The position numbers and the translations under genes were made by a program. Shown here one piece after another: positions 34,929 to 43,286 of a stretch of DNA of 64,000 bases; position 1 is the stretch's first letter, and every line of letters starts with the position of its first letter. A model generated the notes under the pieces. That model was given only the letters and a program-made list of their open reading frames with translations, was not told the DNA's origin and did no database searches. The stretch spans positions 62,001-126,000 of the forward strand of contig SVFV01000003.1 of the NCBI GenBank assembly GCA_015056655.1, in the 5' to 3' direction. This DNA comes from Butyrivibrio sp. Lineage in GTDB: Bacteria > Bacillota > Clostridia > Lachnospirales > Lachnospiraceae.

Positions 34929-35855
34929 TCAGCCTTTTACCGCTCCAACAGTAATACCACCGATGAAGTACTTCTGAACAAAAGGATAAAGAAGTACGAT
35001 GGGGCCTGTTGCAAGCATTGCGTTTGCCATCTTTACAGTCTCTGTAGGAATATCTGTAAGTGATACGTACTGTCCTGCTACAGAGTTTTTAAGAGCCTGT
35101 GTCTTGTTTACGATTTCGTAAAGCATGTACTGCAGAGGCTTTACATCAACCTTACTTGAAAGGAAAAGTGATGACTGATACCACTCATTCCAGTAACCAA
35201 GTGCAAGGAAAAGACCAATTGTTGCAAGAGCAGGCTTAAGCATTGGAAGAACCAGTCTTACGAAGATAACCATATCTCCTGCTCCGTCAATTTTTCCTGA
35301 TTCAGTGATCTCATGAGGAATCTGCTTAACGAAGTTCTTCATAAGGATTATGAGCCAGGGTGACATCATCAAAGGAAGAAGCACTGCAAAGTAGCTATCC
35401 TTGAGATGATAGGTCTGAGTCATCAGCAGGTAGTAAGGTGCAAGTCCTGCTGAGAAAAGACTTGTAAAGTAAATATAGAAGGAAATTGCATTTCTGAAAG
35501 GGAAATCCTTTCTCTGAAGTGCGTATCCTGTCATTGCTATTATTGAAAGTCCTACACCTGTTCCAACCAATGTCATGATGATGGTTAAAAGGTATGCCTT
35601 CCAGATCAGTCCACTCTTTGTAACCATCTCATAAGCCATCAATGTGAATTCATGAGGAATGATCTGAACTCCATGAATTCTTATGTAATTTTCTGATGTA
35701 AAGCTTGATGCAAGTATTATCAAAAACGGAAAGATACAAGCCAGTGCATAAAAGGTTGTAAGAAAATATCCTACGCCTCGAACGACCATGTCGGTTGCTC
35801 CAATTTTTACCTTGGCTCCACTATCCATTAAGTCTAAATCTTTTGTCTTAGCCAT
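34929..35855 (-). CDS. ABC transporter permease, LplC type
   Basis: The ATG of MAKTKDLDLMDSG is favoured by an AGAGG site 8 bases upstream; a longer frame to 35930 runs into the repeat element. The 308-residue membrane protein has about six segments and the EAA loop HEITESGKIDGAGDMVIFVR, ending GGITVGAVKG. It pairs with the LplB-type permease directly upstream. No dedicated ATPase is present in the cluster. Confidence 0.92.
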   Translation of the reverse strand: MAKTKDLDLMDSGAKVKIGATDMVVRGVGYFLTTFYALACIFPFLIILASSFTSENYIRIHGVQIIPHEFTLMAYEMVTKSGLIWKAYLLTIIMTLVGTGVGLSIIAMTGYALQRKDFPFRNAISFYIYFTSLFSAGLAPYYLLMTQTYHLKDSYFAVLLPLMMSPWLIILMKNFVKQIPHEITESGKIDGAGDMVIFVRLVLPMLKPALATIGLFLALGYWNEWYQSSLFLSSKVDVKPLQYMLYEIVNKTQALKNSVAGQYVSLTDIPTETVKMANAMLATGPIVLLYPFVQKYFIGGITVGAVKG

Positions 35856-35879
35856 ATTATTGCCTCTTCTCATTTTTAT

Positions 35880-35956
35880 AATGAAGTTCTGCTCTCGTGC
35901 TACGCACTCGCCAGAACAAAGTTCGCTCACGAAAATCGAAGATTTTCTAGCTCACT
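35880..35956 (-). repeat. Intra-operonic two-hairpin element, copy 4 (between the two permease genes)
   Basis: Outer stem GTTCTG with CAGAAC (35886-35891/35912-35917) enclosing CTCTC, an inner stem GTGC/GCAC and CTCGC. The stop-proximal half differs: it is a GAAAATC/GATTTTC stem (35931-35947). The changed outer pairs (TG/CA instead of CG/CG or GA/TC) remain complementary. Confidence 0.8.
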
Positions 35957-36910
35957 TTAGAATAACGAATACTCGGGATCGATTTTCTTGATAACTCCGT
36001 TAACAACCATGACGATCACAAAACCAACTATTGACTGGTAAAGACCTACAGCAGATGCTGTTGAGAAGTTGAAGTCTGTCATTGTAGCTCTGTATACGAA
36101 GGTCTCAATAATATCTGTGGTGTCATACAAAAGTGAGTTTGTTCCAACAATGTTGTAGAACAATCCAAAGTTACCTTTAACGATTCCTCCAAGTGCGAAC
36201 AACAAAAGAATAATTATTGTAGGCTTAAGGCTGGGGAGAATGATGTATCTGATTCTCTGGAATGCATTAGCGCCATCTACCTTTGAAGCTTCAATTATCT
36301 CTGCATCTATTCCGCAAATTGCTGCGAAGTAAACTACTGAGTTGTAACCTGTTTGCTGCCAGAGATAAATGATTACCAGAAGTACCGGCCAAACATTCGG
36401 ATCAGCGTATGGTTGCCATTTCTCAAATCCAAGTGTTCCAAGGATTCCATTCACAAATCCTGTATCATAGTTCAAAAGGTTAAATACCAGAACTCCTACA
36501 AGAACCTGTGAAATGAAGTAAGGCAGAAACATCATTGTCTGTGCTACCTTCTTGAAAAGCTTTGCCTGCATTTCGTTAAGCAGGATCGCCATCACTATTG
36601 CAAGAAAATTACCAAGTACGATGAATGCCAGGTTATAAAGAATTGTATTCTTGGTAAGTGCAAAAAGCTTTCCAGAGGATGTAAGGAATTCGAAATTTGC
36701 AAGTCCGATGAACTTACTTCCAAATAATCCTTTTCCGTAGTTATATTTAACAAATGCTACCCATATTCCCGGCAAAGGCATGTAACTGAACATAAAGAAG
36801 AAAACAATTGCCGGTATACACATAAGTATCAGTGTTCTATATCTGATTATGTTTTCGAAAAAGCCTCGCTTTTTCGGTTTTACCACTGTTTTTGAATTCG
36901 TGTTCCCCAT
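35957..36910 (-). CDS. ABC transporter permease, LplB type
   Basis: The start MGNTNSKTVVKPKKRGFFEN is close to the promoter/operator region and has a GGGAAGTGG site; the frame is open up to 36997, but that extension overlaps the operator. The 317-residue protein has about six membrane segments and the EAA loop EIIEASKVDGANAFQRIRYI. It is the first gene of the galactoside transport operon (LplB, LplC, binding protein, probably GH35). Three of its genes are followed by the two-hairpin element. Confidence 0.92.
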   Translation of the reverse strand: MGNTNSKTVVKPKKRGFFENIIRYRTLILMCIPAIVFFFMFSYMPLPGIWVAFVKYNYGKGLFGSKFIGLANFEFLTSSGKLFALTKNTILYNLAFIVLGNFLAIVMAILLNEMQAKLFKKVAQTMMFLPYFISQVLVGVLVFNLLNYDTGFVNGILGTLGFEKWQPYADPNVWPVLLVIIYLWQQTGYNSVVYFAAICGIDAEIIEASKVDGANAFQRIRYIILPSLKPTIIILLLFALGGIVKGNFGLFYNIVGTNSLLYDTTDIIETFVYRATMTDFNFSTASAVGLYQSIVGFVIVMVVNGVIKKIDPEYSLF

Positions 36911-36965
36911 TAAATCCACTTCCCTTTTGTTATTTAGTAGTATCTTTCTTGTCATTTTAATCAAT

Positions 36966-37042
36966 TTGCAACCGGTTTCATATAAATATTCAAACATATT
37001 GCTTGCATATCGTCAACAAAAAATTTGAAACCGGATTCAAAT
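36966..37042 (-). promoter_or_regulatory. Galactoside operon promoter with two LacI-type operators
   Basis: TTGCAACCGGTTTCAT (36966-36981) and TTTGAAACCGGATTCAAAT (37024-37042) share the GAAACCGG core with the site upstream of lacI (38266-38282). A -35-like TTGACG (37016-37011 on the minus strand) lies between them; the -10 is weak. The two centres are about 60 bp apart, which would permit repression by DNA looping. Confidence 0.75.
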
Positions 37043-37056
37043 TTGTGTATTTTAAA

Positions 37057-37087
37057 CAAAAAGAGACGCTAACTATTAGTGTCTCTT
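37057..37087 (-). terminator. Terminator of the second lacI gene
   Basis: Stem AAGAGACGCTAA with TTAGTGTCTCTT (one mismatch), then five U on the minus strand. It insulates lacI from the transport operon promoter. Confidence 0.88.
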
Positions 37088-37195
37088 AACTATTGCATTT
37101 TGTTATTCACTTTTATGACTTCTCTGATTCACATTTTATTCATATTTTATGAAATGCGTTTCAAAGTTTCAGTATTCATAATATCGCTATTTTAC

Positions 37196-38239
37196 TTAGG
37201 CTCTACTAGGTCCACTGCTCTCGCGTTTTACCAAAGTGGGCTTTATTGCCTGTCTTGCAGGCACCTTTTCGCCCTTTGAAACCGCTATTGCCGTATCAAT
37301 AAGACACTGACCAAAGCTTTCATAGTTATAATCCACACTTGTAAGCTTAGGGATAGTTACCTCTGAAATATAGGTATTATCAAAGCTTGCAACGGAGAAA
37401 TCCTGAGGAATTCTGTATCCGCTGTCCTCAATAGCCCTGACAACACCAGCAGCAGCAAAGTCGTTTATAGCAATGATAGCTGTAGGGAGCTTAGGCATCT
37501 GCATGATTTTCTGCATGCACTCATAACCGCTTTCAATGGAATAGCTTCCGTCAACAATGTAGCCTGGATTCACCTCTATTCCATGCTTTTTAAGAATCTC
37601 TTTATACAACTGCTTTTTCTCAAAGGATGATCTTACATCCTCTCTTCCCCCAACGATTGCTATCCTGGTATGTCCGAGAGAAAGCAGATGTTCCATCACA
37701 ATGTCAATTCCGCTTGCAGCATCGATCTCAACACTATGACTATCTATGCCATCGTCGAGTCTGCCTGTAACTACAATAGGTGTAGTCTTAGCGATCTTCT
37801 TGACCACTTCTCCATATCGCTTGTCAGTCTGCACATCATCAACACGTCCACCTATCTGAACAATGGCATCAACCTTCTGCTGTCTCAGTATTTCAAGCTG
37901 TTCCATCTCATTTTCAGTTATACCAAAGGAATTGTATAAAGACACAGTATAACCAGCCTTCTGAGCTGCGGATTCACAGGCCACAAAAAGCTGAGCATAG
38001 AAAGGATTTCGGACATCAGCCACGATAATCCCTATGGATTTTGTTGAAGTTTCTGATAATCCCTTTGCGAGCGCATTGGGTTTAAAGTTGTACTTCTCAA
38101 TGATCTGAAGCACACGTTCTCTCTTCTCAGAGCGAACATTCGCGCTATTAGTCATAACACGGGAAACAGTCGCTGGTGAAACGCCTGCCTCCCGAGCAAT
38201 ATCATAAATTGTAATGGTTTTAGATTCTACGCTACCCAT
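37196..38239 (-). CDS. LacI-family regulator of the galactoside locus
   Basis: The 347-residue protein has a LacI helix-turn-helix (TITIYDIAREAGVSPATVSR, FKPNALAKGLSE) and a sensor domain (GIIVADVRNPFYAQL, SVASFDNTYISEVTIPKLTSV). A GAAACCGG palindrome lies at its own promoter and twice at the transport operon promoter, so it probably represses both. No clear ribosome site precedes the ATG; the bases there are instead half of a 12-bp inverted repeat. The inducer is presumably a galactoside. Confidence 0.93.
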   Translation of the reverse strand: MGSVESKTITIYDIAREAGVSPATVSRVMTNSANVRSEKRERVLQIIEKYNFKPNALAKGLSETSTKSIGIIVADVRNPFYAQLFVACESAAQKAGYTVSLYNSFGITENEMEQLEILRQQKVDAIVQIGGRVDDVQTDKRYGEVVKKIAKTTPIVVTGRLDDGIDSHSVEIDAASGIDIVMEHLLSLGHTRIAIVGGREDVRSSFEKKQLYKEILKKHGIEVNPGYIVDGSYSIESGYECMQKIMQMPKLPTAIIAINDFAAAGVVRAIEDSGYRIPQDFSVASFDNTYISEVTIPKLTSVDYNYESFGQCLIDTAIAVSKGEKVPARQAIKPTLVKRESSGPSRA

Positions 38240-38241
38240 GA

Positions 38242-38317
38242 TAAACTATCACACGCTTTCTTAGAATTTGAAACCGGTTGCATTTTTATAATATGTGATA
38301 GTTTACAGGACTGTCAA
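38242..38317 (-). promoter_or_regulatory. lacI promoter with operator and a separate 12-bp inverted repeat
   Basis: Minus-strand TTGACA (38317-38312, overlapping the GH2 stop), an 18-base spacer and TATTAT (38293-38288) form the promoter. ATTTGAAACCGGTTGCA (38266-38282) covers the start of transcription. In addition TAAACTATCACA (38242-38253) and TGTGATAGTTTA (38294-38305) are a perfect inverted repeat, one arm inside the promoter spacer and one next to the start codon. Confidence 0.75.
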
Positions 38318-40812
38318 GCAAATATTTTTTCTCCGTTTACGGTTACAGCTATTTCGCCTTCTCCGGTTCTTCTTACATAAACAACTGCCTCACCATTCCA
38401 GAGCTTTCTCCTGTTTGCATATAGAGGCGTTGTATCAGAGACATTTCCGCTATCTATTCCAACAAGCTCTCCAGCTCCTTCTACTGTTACAGCAATTTCA
38501 GGGAAGTTGTCCATGAATTTAGGATTTCCTGTTTCAAAATTTATAAACTCAGATGTATCCTTATCTCTAGGGATAAAGAACTCTTCTCCCGGAACTGCGC
38601 TTCTAAGTGGAACCTTGTTTTCATCAACAGCCATGACCTTAAACTGGTATAAATATCCTGTTTTGGCTGAAGCTTCTTCGAAGTTCTCTCCTGTAATGGC
38701 ATCAGGCTCATCCCACTTCTCTATTTCAAGATGATGGAAAGCGCCAGGTGTTCTCAGTTCTCCGCTTACATTCTCATCTAGCTCAGCCCAAAGAGTTCCT
38801 GCCTTAAAGCTCATGACAAATTCAAAGGCATTGTCCTCATTTCTCTTATCAAACTCATCTACAAGCTCGCCATTTAAGTATATTGCAAGGCTGCTGTCAT
38901 CAGTAAGAAGACTGTCTGTTACATATACTCTTACAAGAATATCCTCGCCTTCCTCGTAGTCCCAGGAATTGCTCATTGGAAGCCAGTCACTTGTACCATC
39001 TGACACTCTTCTAGTAAGAATCGAAACCGTAGGTTCATCGGACCAGAAGGTTTTCCTTCTAAGATACTCCGGCTTAGGAATACCTGCAGTAGTAAGTATT
39101 CCAGAAGTTGATCCGTGAACAGGCCATCCATGGGCTTCTCCAAGATAATCTATTCCAGTCCATAGGAACTGTCCACAAATGTAATCCCTGTCCTTATAAG
39201 CTCTATATGCCTTATAGCTATGCCCATTCTCACTTCCAAGGAAGGTCTTTGCAGGGAATCTTTCGTGATCCTGTTCGTAGAATTCCTCCTTGTAGTTATA
39301 GCCAACCACATCAAGGCCATCTATAAAGCCAATATGTGTAGAAAGCTCAGGGAAAGCTGCTGCTACTGTAACAGGTCTTGTGGGATCCTTTTTCTTTACA
39401 ATAGCTGTCAGCTTTTTAGAAAGTACAGAAAGTCTCTCCATATTTGGCTTGTTCTTGTCATATCTTCTCTCATTCTCAGGCTTATTGGCATCATTATTGC
39501 CTGTCATGGTATCAAACATGGGATGGCAATATGGATCATTAGGATAATCTACCTCGTTTCCAATGCTGTAGAGAATTACAGAAGGATGGTTTCGGTCTCG
39601 TCTTACCATTGAAATAAGATCTTCCTCATGCCACATAGGGAAATCCTCATAGTAGCCCTGGTGCTTAGGAGGATATACATTATGTCCTATAGACCATTTA
39701 TTCTTGGGATTCTCCCACTCATCAAAAGCCTCATCCATCATAAGAAATCCCATGTGGTCACAGAGATCATAAAGCTCAGGCATGTGAGGATTATGGCTAC
39801 ATCTTATGGCATTGCAGCCAGCAGCCTTGAGTGCCTCAAGGCGTCTTTGCCAGACTTCTTTTTTCATGGCAGCGCCAAGGCATCCACCATCATGATGAAC
39901 GCACACTCCCTTAAGCTTTATGCTCTCACCATTAAGGAAAAGCCCCTTATCAGGATCAAATGTAACTGTCCTTATTCCAACCATGGATACATCAACAAGG
40001 TATTTCTTTGCTTTTCCTGTATCATCATCAATCTTATATCTGCTCTCCATTCGGTAGAGATATGGATCTTCAACTGACCAGAGGTGTGGATTTTTAAGGG
40101 ATCCGCGAACCCAGTCCTTTGATGTCTTATCCGGATTATCCTCAGCATTTTTATAGCTCTTTAATGTGAGTACTTCCTTTCCTTCATGATCAATAAGCTT
40201 GGATTCCAAATAAATAGTCTGCGCTTTTCCTGTCTTATTGTAAAAGGTGTGATGAACAGCAATCTGAGCTGAGCTTCCATCCTCCGCTATGCTCTCAGTA
40301 TTAAAGAAAACACCATATTCCTTGGGATAAACCTGCTCCTGAATGGTCACATATACTTTTCTTGTAATTCCACTTCCAGTGAACCAACGGGAATCAGCGA
40401 TATCATCATGGATAACCTTTACGCTTACTTCATTCTCCTCGTCTCCAAAAACAGCCTGATCTGTTATGTCATAGGAAAAGGAGACATAACCGCTAGGCCT
40501 TTTTCCCAGATAATAGCTATTGCACCATACCATGCTGTTCTTATAGACACCATCAAAATGAATAAAGATGCGTTTTCCAGCGCATTCTGCAGGGAGCTTG
40601 AATCTGCATCTGTACCAGCCACGACCTCCTGCAAGATAGCCTGTTCCACTGGAATACTCCGGTGAAAAGGGCATAGTTACAGACCAGTCATGCGGAAGAA
40701 AAACACTCTTCCAATCATCTGTGCTGTCATCATAGCCCTTATACCAGGCTTCCTCACATTCACCATAGTGAAACTTCCAGTTATCGTTTAATTCAATGAT
40801 TCTTTTATCCAT
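38314..40812 (-). CDS. GH2 beta-galactosidase
   Basis: The start MDKRIIELNDNWKFHYG has a GGGG site; the longer frame to 40899 overlaps the GH27 gene. The 832-residue enzyme has the sugar-binding domain (LPHDWSVTMPFSPEYSSGTG), acid/base Glu in YSIGNEVDYP (near 418) and nucleophile Glu in FLGSENGHS (near 526), plus C-terminal beta domains. It lacks a signal peptide. The motif set suits beta-galactosidase-type GH2 enzymes better than beta-glucuronidase, but activity on other beta-linked hexoses is possible. It lies 58 bases behind GH27. Confidence 0.92.
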   Translation of the reverse strand: MDKRIIELNDNWKFHYGECEEAWYKGYDDSTDDWKSVFLPHDWSVTMPFSPEYSSGTGYLAGGRGWYRCRFKLPAECAGKRIFIHFDGVYKNSMVWCNSYYLGKRPSGYVSFSYDITDQAVFGDEENEVSVKVIHDDIADSRWFTGSGITRKVYVTIQEQVYPKEYGVFFNTESIAEDGSSAQIAVHHTFYNKTGKAQTIYLESKLIDHEGKEVLTLKSYKNAEDNPDKTSKDWVRGSLKNPHLWSVEDPYLYRMESRYKIDDDTGKAKKYLVDVSMVGIRTVTFDPDKGLFLNGESIKLKGVCVHHDGGCLGAAMKKEVWQRRLEALKAAGCNAIRCSHNPHMPELYDLCDHMGFLMMDEAFDEWENPKNKWSIGHNVYPPKHQGYYEDFPMWHEEDLISMVRRDRNHPSVILYSIGNEVDYPNDPYCHPMFDTMTGNNDANKPENERRYDKNKPNMERLSVLSKKLTAIVKKKDPTRPVTVAAAFPELSTHIGFIDGLDVVGYNYKEEFYEQDHERFPAKTFLGSENGHSYKAYRAYKDRDYICGQFLWTGIDYLGEAHGWPVHGSTSGILTTAGIPKPEYLRRKTFWSDEPTVSILTRRVSDGTSDWLPMSNSWDYEEGEDILVRVYVTDSLLTDDSSLAIYLNGELVDEFDKRNEDNAFEFVMSFKAGTLWAELDENVSGELRTPGAFHHLEIEKWDEPDAITGENFEEASAKTGYLYQFKVMAVDENKVPLRSAVPGEEFFIPRDKDTSEFINFETGNPKFMDNFPEIAVTVEGAGELVGIDSGNVSDTTPLYANRRKLWNGEAVVYVRRTGEGEIAVTVNGEKIFA

Positions 40813-40870
40813 GAAATACCCCAATAGATGCCATCTTGAAGCATCTTTTCCCTTAACACAAATAGCTATT

Positions 40871-42193
40871 TTAATAGAATCTGTAAACAACAGTTCCATG
40901 AGCAGGAACAGTAGCCTTTATCACTTCCGGAATGTTTCCTTCGCTTTCTGTGCCATTCCATACATCCTTGATCATCTCAGTTGCAGATGGCATATTGTAG
41001 GCTTTAACTCCTATGCTGTCCTTAGAGCATTCAATTTCTCTTTCTTCGTCAGTAAGGTTAAACAATCCAACAAAGCACTCTGTTCCCTTTTCATCAGTGT
41101 TTACCCAGATCGCTTTTTCATCATCTCTGTAAACCTGTAAACCTCTGTGATCACCGTCCATTACTGCCAGAAGGTCTTTGTTTGTAAGGAATGAAAGCTC
41201 CTTATCTGTCAGCTTTGTAAGCTCTGCTCCGATCATAAGAGGTGAACCAAAGAGACACCAGAGGCTCATCATTGTTCTAATTTCATCATCAGAGAAATTA
41301 GAAATTCTCTCATTGCCAAAGCCATGTCCAAGATGTCCCAAAGGAAGCATGTCACAATCAGGATAATTACCCTTTGATACTCTGCCATTCCAGGTCTCGC
41401 ATCTCCAGAACATTTCCTTTAAAAGTCTCCAGTCATCCCAGAAGTCATCTGTAATTCTCCACATGTTGGCATTCTCTTCATAGAAGAAATCTCTGTCCAC
41501 ATGAGCAGGCCCCGGTGAAAGTGAAAGTACGATCTCTCTTCCCGATTTTTCTATAGCCCTATGGATCATCTTTGTCTCTTCATAGCCGCTAAATACTATT
41601 CTATGTCCGTCAGGATACATAAAGCTGTCGCAGATATCATCACACTTGATAAAATCAACGCCCCACTCAGCATACATTGCAATAAGATCATCATAGTATG
41701 CCTGGCCAGCCTCGTTATTTCTTACACCGTACATATCCGGATTCCAGCCACAAATTGACCATGCATCAGCAGCCTGATCGCAGGTAAAGCTGCTTCCATG
41801 AATAGGACATCTGTTGTGGGCTGCCTGTCTGGAAATACCTCTCATGATGTGTATTCCAAATTTAAGACCAAGAGAATGCACATAATCTGCAAGGCTCTTA
41901 AAACCAGAGCCATCTGCTGATGAAGGAAATCTTTTTGGTGAAGGCTGAAGTCGTCCATATCCATCCAGTTCATCATCTCCAAAAGGAATATACTGATACT
42001 CATGTCTTCTTGATCCTGCATCATTGGAATACCACTCAATGTCTATTACAACGTAGTCGTATCCGAAATCCTTCAGATTCTCAGCCATGTACCTGGCATT
42101 AGCCTTTATCTCCTCTTCAGTGACTGTTGTATCGTAATAATCATAGCTATTCCAGCCCATAGGGGCTCTTTTTGCAAACTCGTTAATACCCAT
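40871..42193 (-). CDS. GH27-type alpha-galactosidase
   Basis: The 440-residue protein has GH27 features: RAPMGWNSYDYYDTTVTEEE at the start, FGIHIMRGI, nucleophile Asp in FIKCDDICD (near 182), acid/base Asp in WRITDDFWDDW (near 249), then LFGSPLMIGAEL and a C-terminal beta domain. There is no signal peptide. It probably removes alpha-galactose (or a close analogue such as beta-L-arabinopyranose) from imported oligosaccharides before GH2 and GH35 act. AGGAGG precedes the ATG. It is first in a two-gene unit with GH2. Confidence 0.9.
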   Translation of the reverse strand: MGINEFAKRAPMGWNSYDYYDTTVTEEEIKANARYMAENLKDFGYDYVVIDIEWYSNDAGSRRHEYQYIPFGDDELDGYGRLQPSPKRFPSSADGSGFKSLADYVHSLGLKFGIHIMRGISRQAAHNRCPIHGSSFTCDQAADAWSICGWNPDMYGVRNNEAGQAYYDDLIAMYAEWGVDFIKCDDICDSFMYPDGHRIVFSGYEETKMIHRAIEKSGREIVLSLSPGPAHVDRDFFYEENANMWRITDDFWDDWRLLKEMFWRCETWNGRVSKGNYPDCDMLPLGHLGHGFGNERISNFSDDEIRTMMSLWCLFGSPLMIGAELTKLTDKELSFLTNKDLLAVMDGDHRGLQVYRDDEKAIWVNTDEKGTECFVGLFNLTDEEREIECSKDSIGVKAYNMPSATEMIKDVWNGTESEGNIPEVIKATVPAHGTVVYRFY

Positions 42194-42331
42194 TATCTAT
42201 ATCCTCCTTATAAACTTACGCCAATCTTACTACTAAGTATTTCACATTTCTACTGTAATAATCTGCGCAAATATTGCTGTAATAATATACTTTTATGGAC
42301 TTGAATCGTACTATATTATGTGGTATTCTCT

Positions 42332-42466
42332 ATGTAGTAATCAATACTACATCACATAGTATTCAAATAAACTTACTAAAACAAGTGTCTCGGCACTTGG
42401 AAGGAGGAATTATGACAGCAAAAGAATTAAAGAAATTTTTTAAGGAGCACCTGGTTCCTTCCAAGT
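42332..42466 (+). promoter_or_regulatory. Palindrome and possible SD-sequestering structure ahead of a small gene
   Basis: ATGTAGTA-ATCAA-TACTACAT (42332-42352) is an 8-bp inverted repeat. Downstream, ACTTGGAAGGA (42395-42405, containing most of the AAGGAGG ribosome site) is perfectly complementary to TCCTTCCAAGT (42456-42466) inside the coding region. The alternative stem CAAGTG (42382-42387) with CACTTG (42394-42399) excludes that pairing and frees the ribosome site. The two forms are mutually exclusive, as in a translational switch. Confidence 0.55.
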
Positions 42467-42681
42467 TGTACAAAATAGGTAAAGAGCGTGATGGCAGAGT
42501 TTGCCTGACTAAGGAAGGAAACTTCTGGGAAGTTTATTTCATGGATCACAAAGAAAAAATAGGTCTCATGAAATTCACTGATGAGAACAGCGCATGCCTC
42601 AAGATGAAGGATGAACTCAGGAAAATCATGGAGACCATCTACGAGATTACCTGGATGCCTACTAAAGCCACGAAAGCTTAA
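42412..42681 (+). CDS. Small cytosolic protein of unknown function (89 residues)
   Basis: The start MTAKELKKFFKEHLVPSKLY is set by AAGGAGG five bases upstream; the open frame to 42295 has no site. The protein is small, soluble and basic, with GNFWEVYFMDHKEKIGLMKF in the middle. That segment recalls small immunity-like or house-keeping proteins with a WEVYYSERG-type strand, but I cannot assign a family. It stands alone on the plus strand between minus-strand operons and has its own terminator. Confidence 0.75.
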   Translation: MTAKELKKFFKEHLVPSKLYKIGKERDGRVCLTKEGNFWEVYFMDHKEKIGLMKFTDENSACLKMKDELRKIMETIYEITWMPTKATKA

Positions 42682-42701
42682 TTATATATCATTAAAATGA
42701 C

Positions 42702-42737
42702 AAAGGCTGTCTTACAAATGTAAGGCGGCCTTTATAT
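42702..42737 (+). terminator. Terminator of the small gene
   Basis: Stem AAAGGCTGTCTTAC with GTAAGGCGGCCTTT (includes G-U pairs), then TATATTT. Confidence 0.8.
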
Positions 42738-42776
42738 TTCATGTTTTGATATCAGAACTTTTAAAATCCACATAGG

Positions 42777-43250
42777 TCAGGATGTGAAATATAATATTGC
42801 ACACACAAGAGAAAGTGTCCAGAATACCACGCTGAAATATATTGTCCATCTGTTGGAGTCATATTTCTCCTGAGCAATATAGTTTTCCTTAATTGCTTCT
42901 ATTCTCTCCTCTTCGTGGCCATCATAGATTGGAGGCTCTTCTTCCTCCTCTTCTTCTACTTCACCGTCCTCACCTTCTTCGCCCTCCGCGGTTTCTTCTG
43001 TCGTTTCATCCTCCAGGGCTATGTCCTCTATCTCAGGCTCTGAGTCAGGCGCTTCTGGCATTTCCACTTCATCAGCAGATATCTCTGCTGTGTTGTCCTC
43101 AGGTTCCCCTTCCTCATCTTCCTTGCCTATTGCATCAATGTCCTTTAGCACAGGTTTTTCAACCCTGTTGAACTCTCCAACAATAAAGAATCCAAGTCCA
43201 ATCAGGAAAAGACCCAACGTATAGATTAAATAGATTTTATTATGTCCCAT
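42777..43250 (-). CDS. Acidic membrane protein with two terminal membrane segments
   Basis: The ATG of MGHNKIYLIYTLGLF follows GGGGG; 157 residues. A hydrophobic helix at about 6-24, a very acidic middle of about 90 residues (many Glu, Asp and Pro, including a run of seven Glu) and a second hydrophobic helix at the C-terminus (WTIYFSVVFWTLSLVCAILY). No family recognised. It is 36 bases upstream... of nothing conserved: the preceding gene on this strand is unrelated in sequence (a secreted lysozyme-like protein ends at 43287 and lies upstream in transcription). Confidence 0.8.
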   Translation of the reverse strand: MGHNKIYLIYTLGLFLIGLGFFIVGEFNRVEKPVLKDIDAIGKEDEEGEPEDNTAEISADEVEMPEAPDSEPEIEDIALEDETTEETAEGEEGEDGEVEEEEEEEPPIYDGHEEERIEAIKENYIAQEKYDSNRWTIYFSVVFWTLSLVCAILYFTS

Positions 43251-43286
43251 ATTTCCCCCGCACAAGAATATGTTATTTGCTCAAAT

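Noticed and set aside
35856-35930. Longer N-terminus for the LplC-type permease
   Set aside because: The extension translates the two-hairpin element and has no ribosome site; the internal ATG at 35855 has an AGAGG site.
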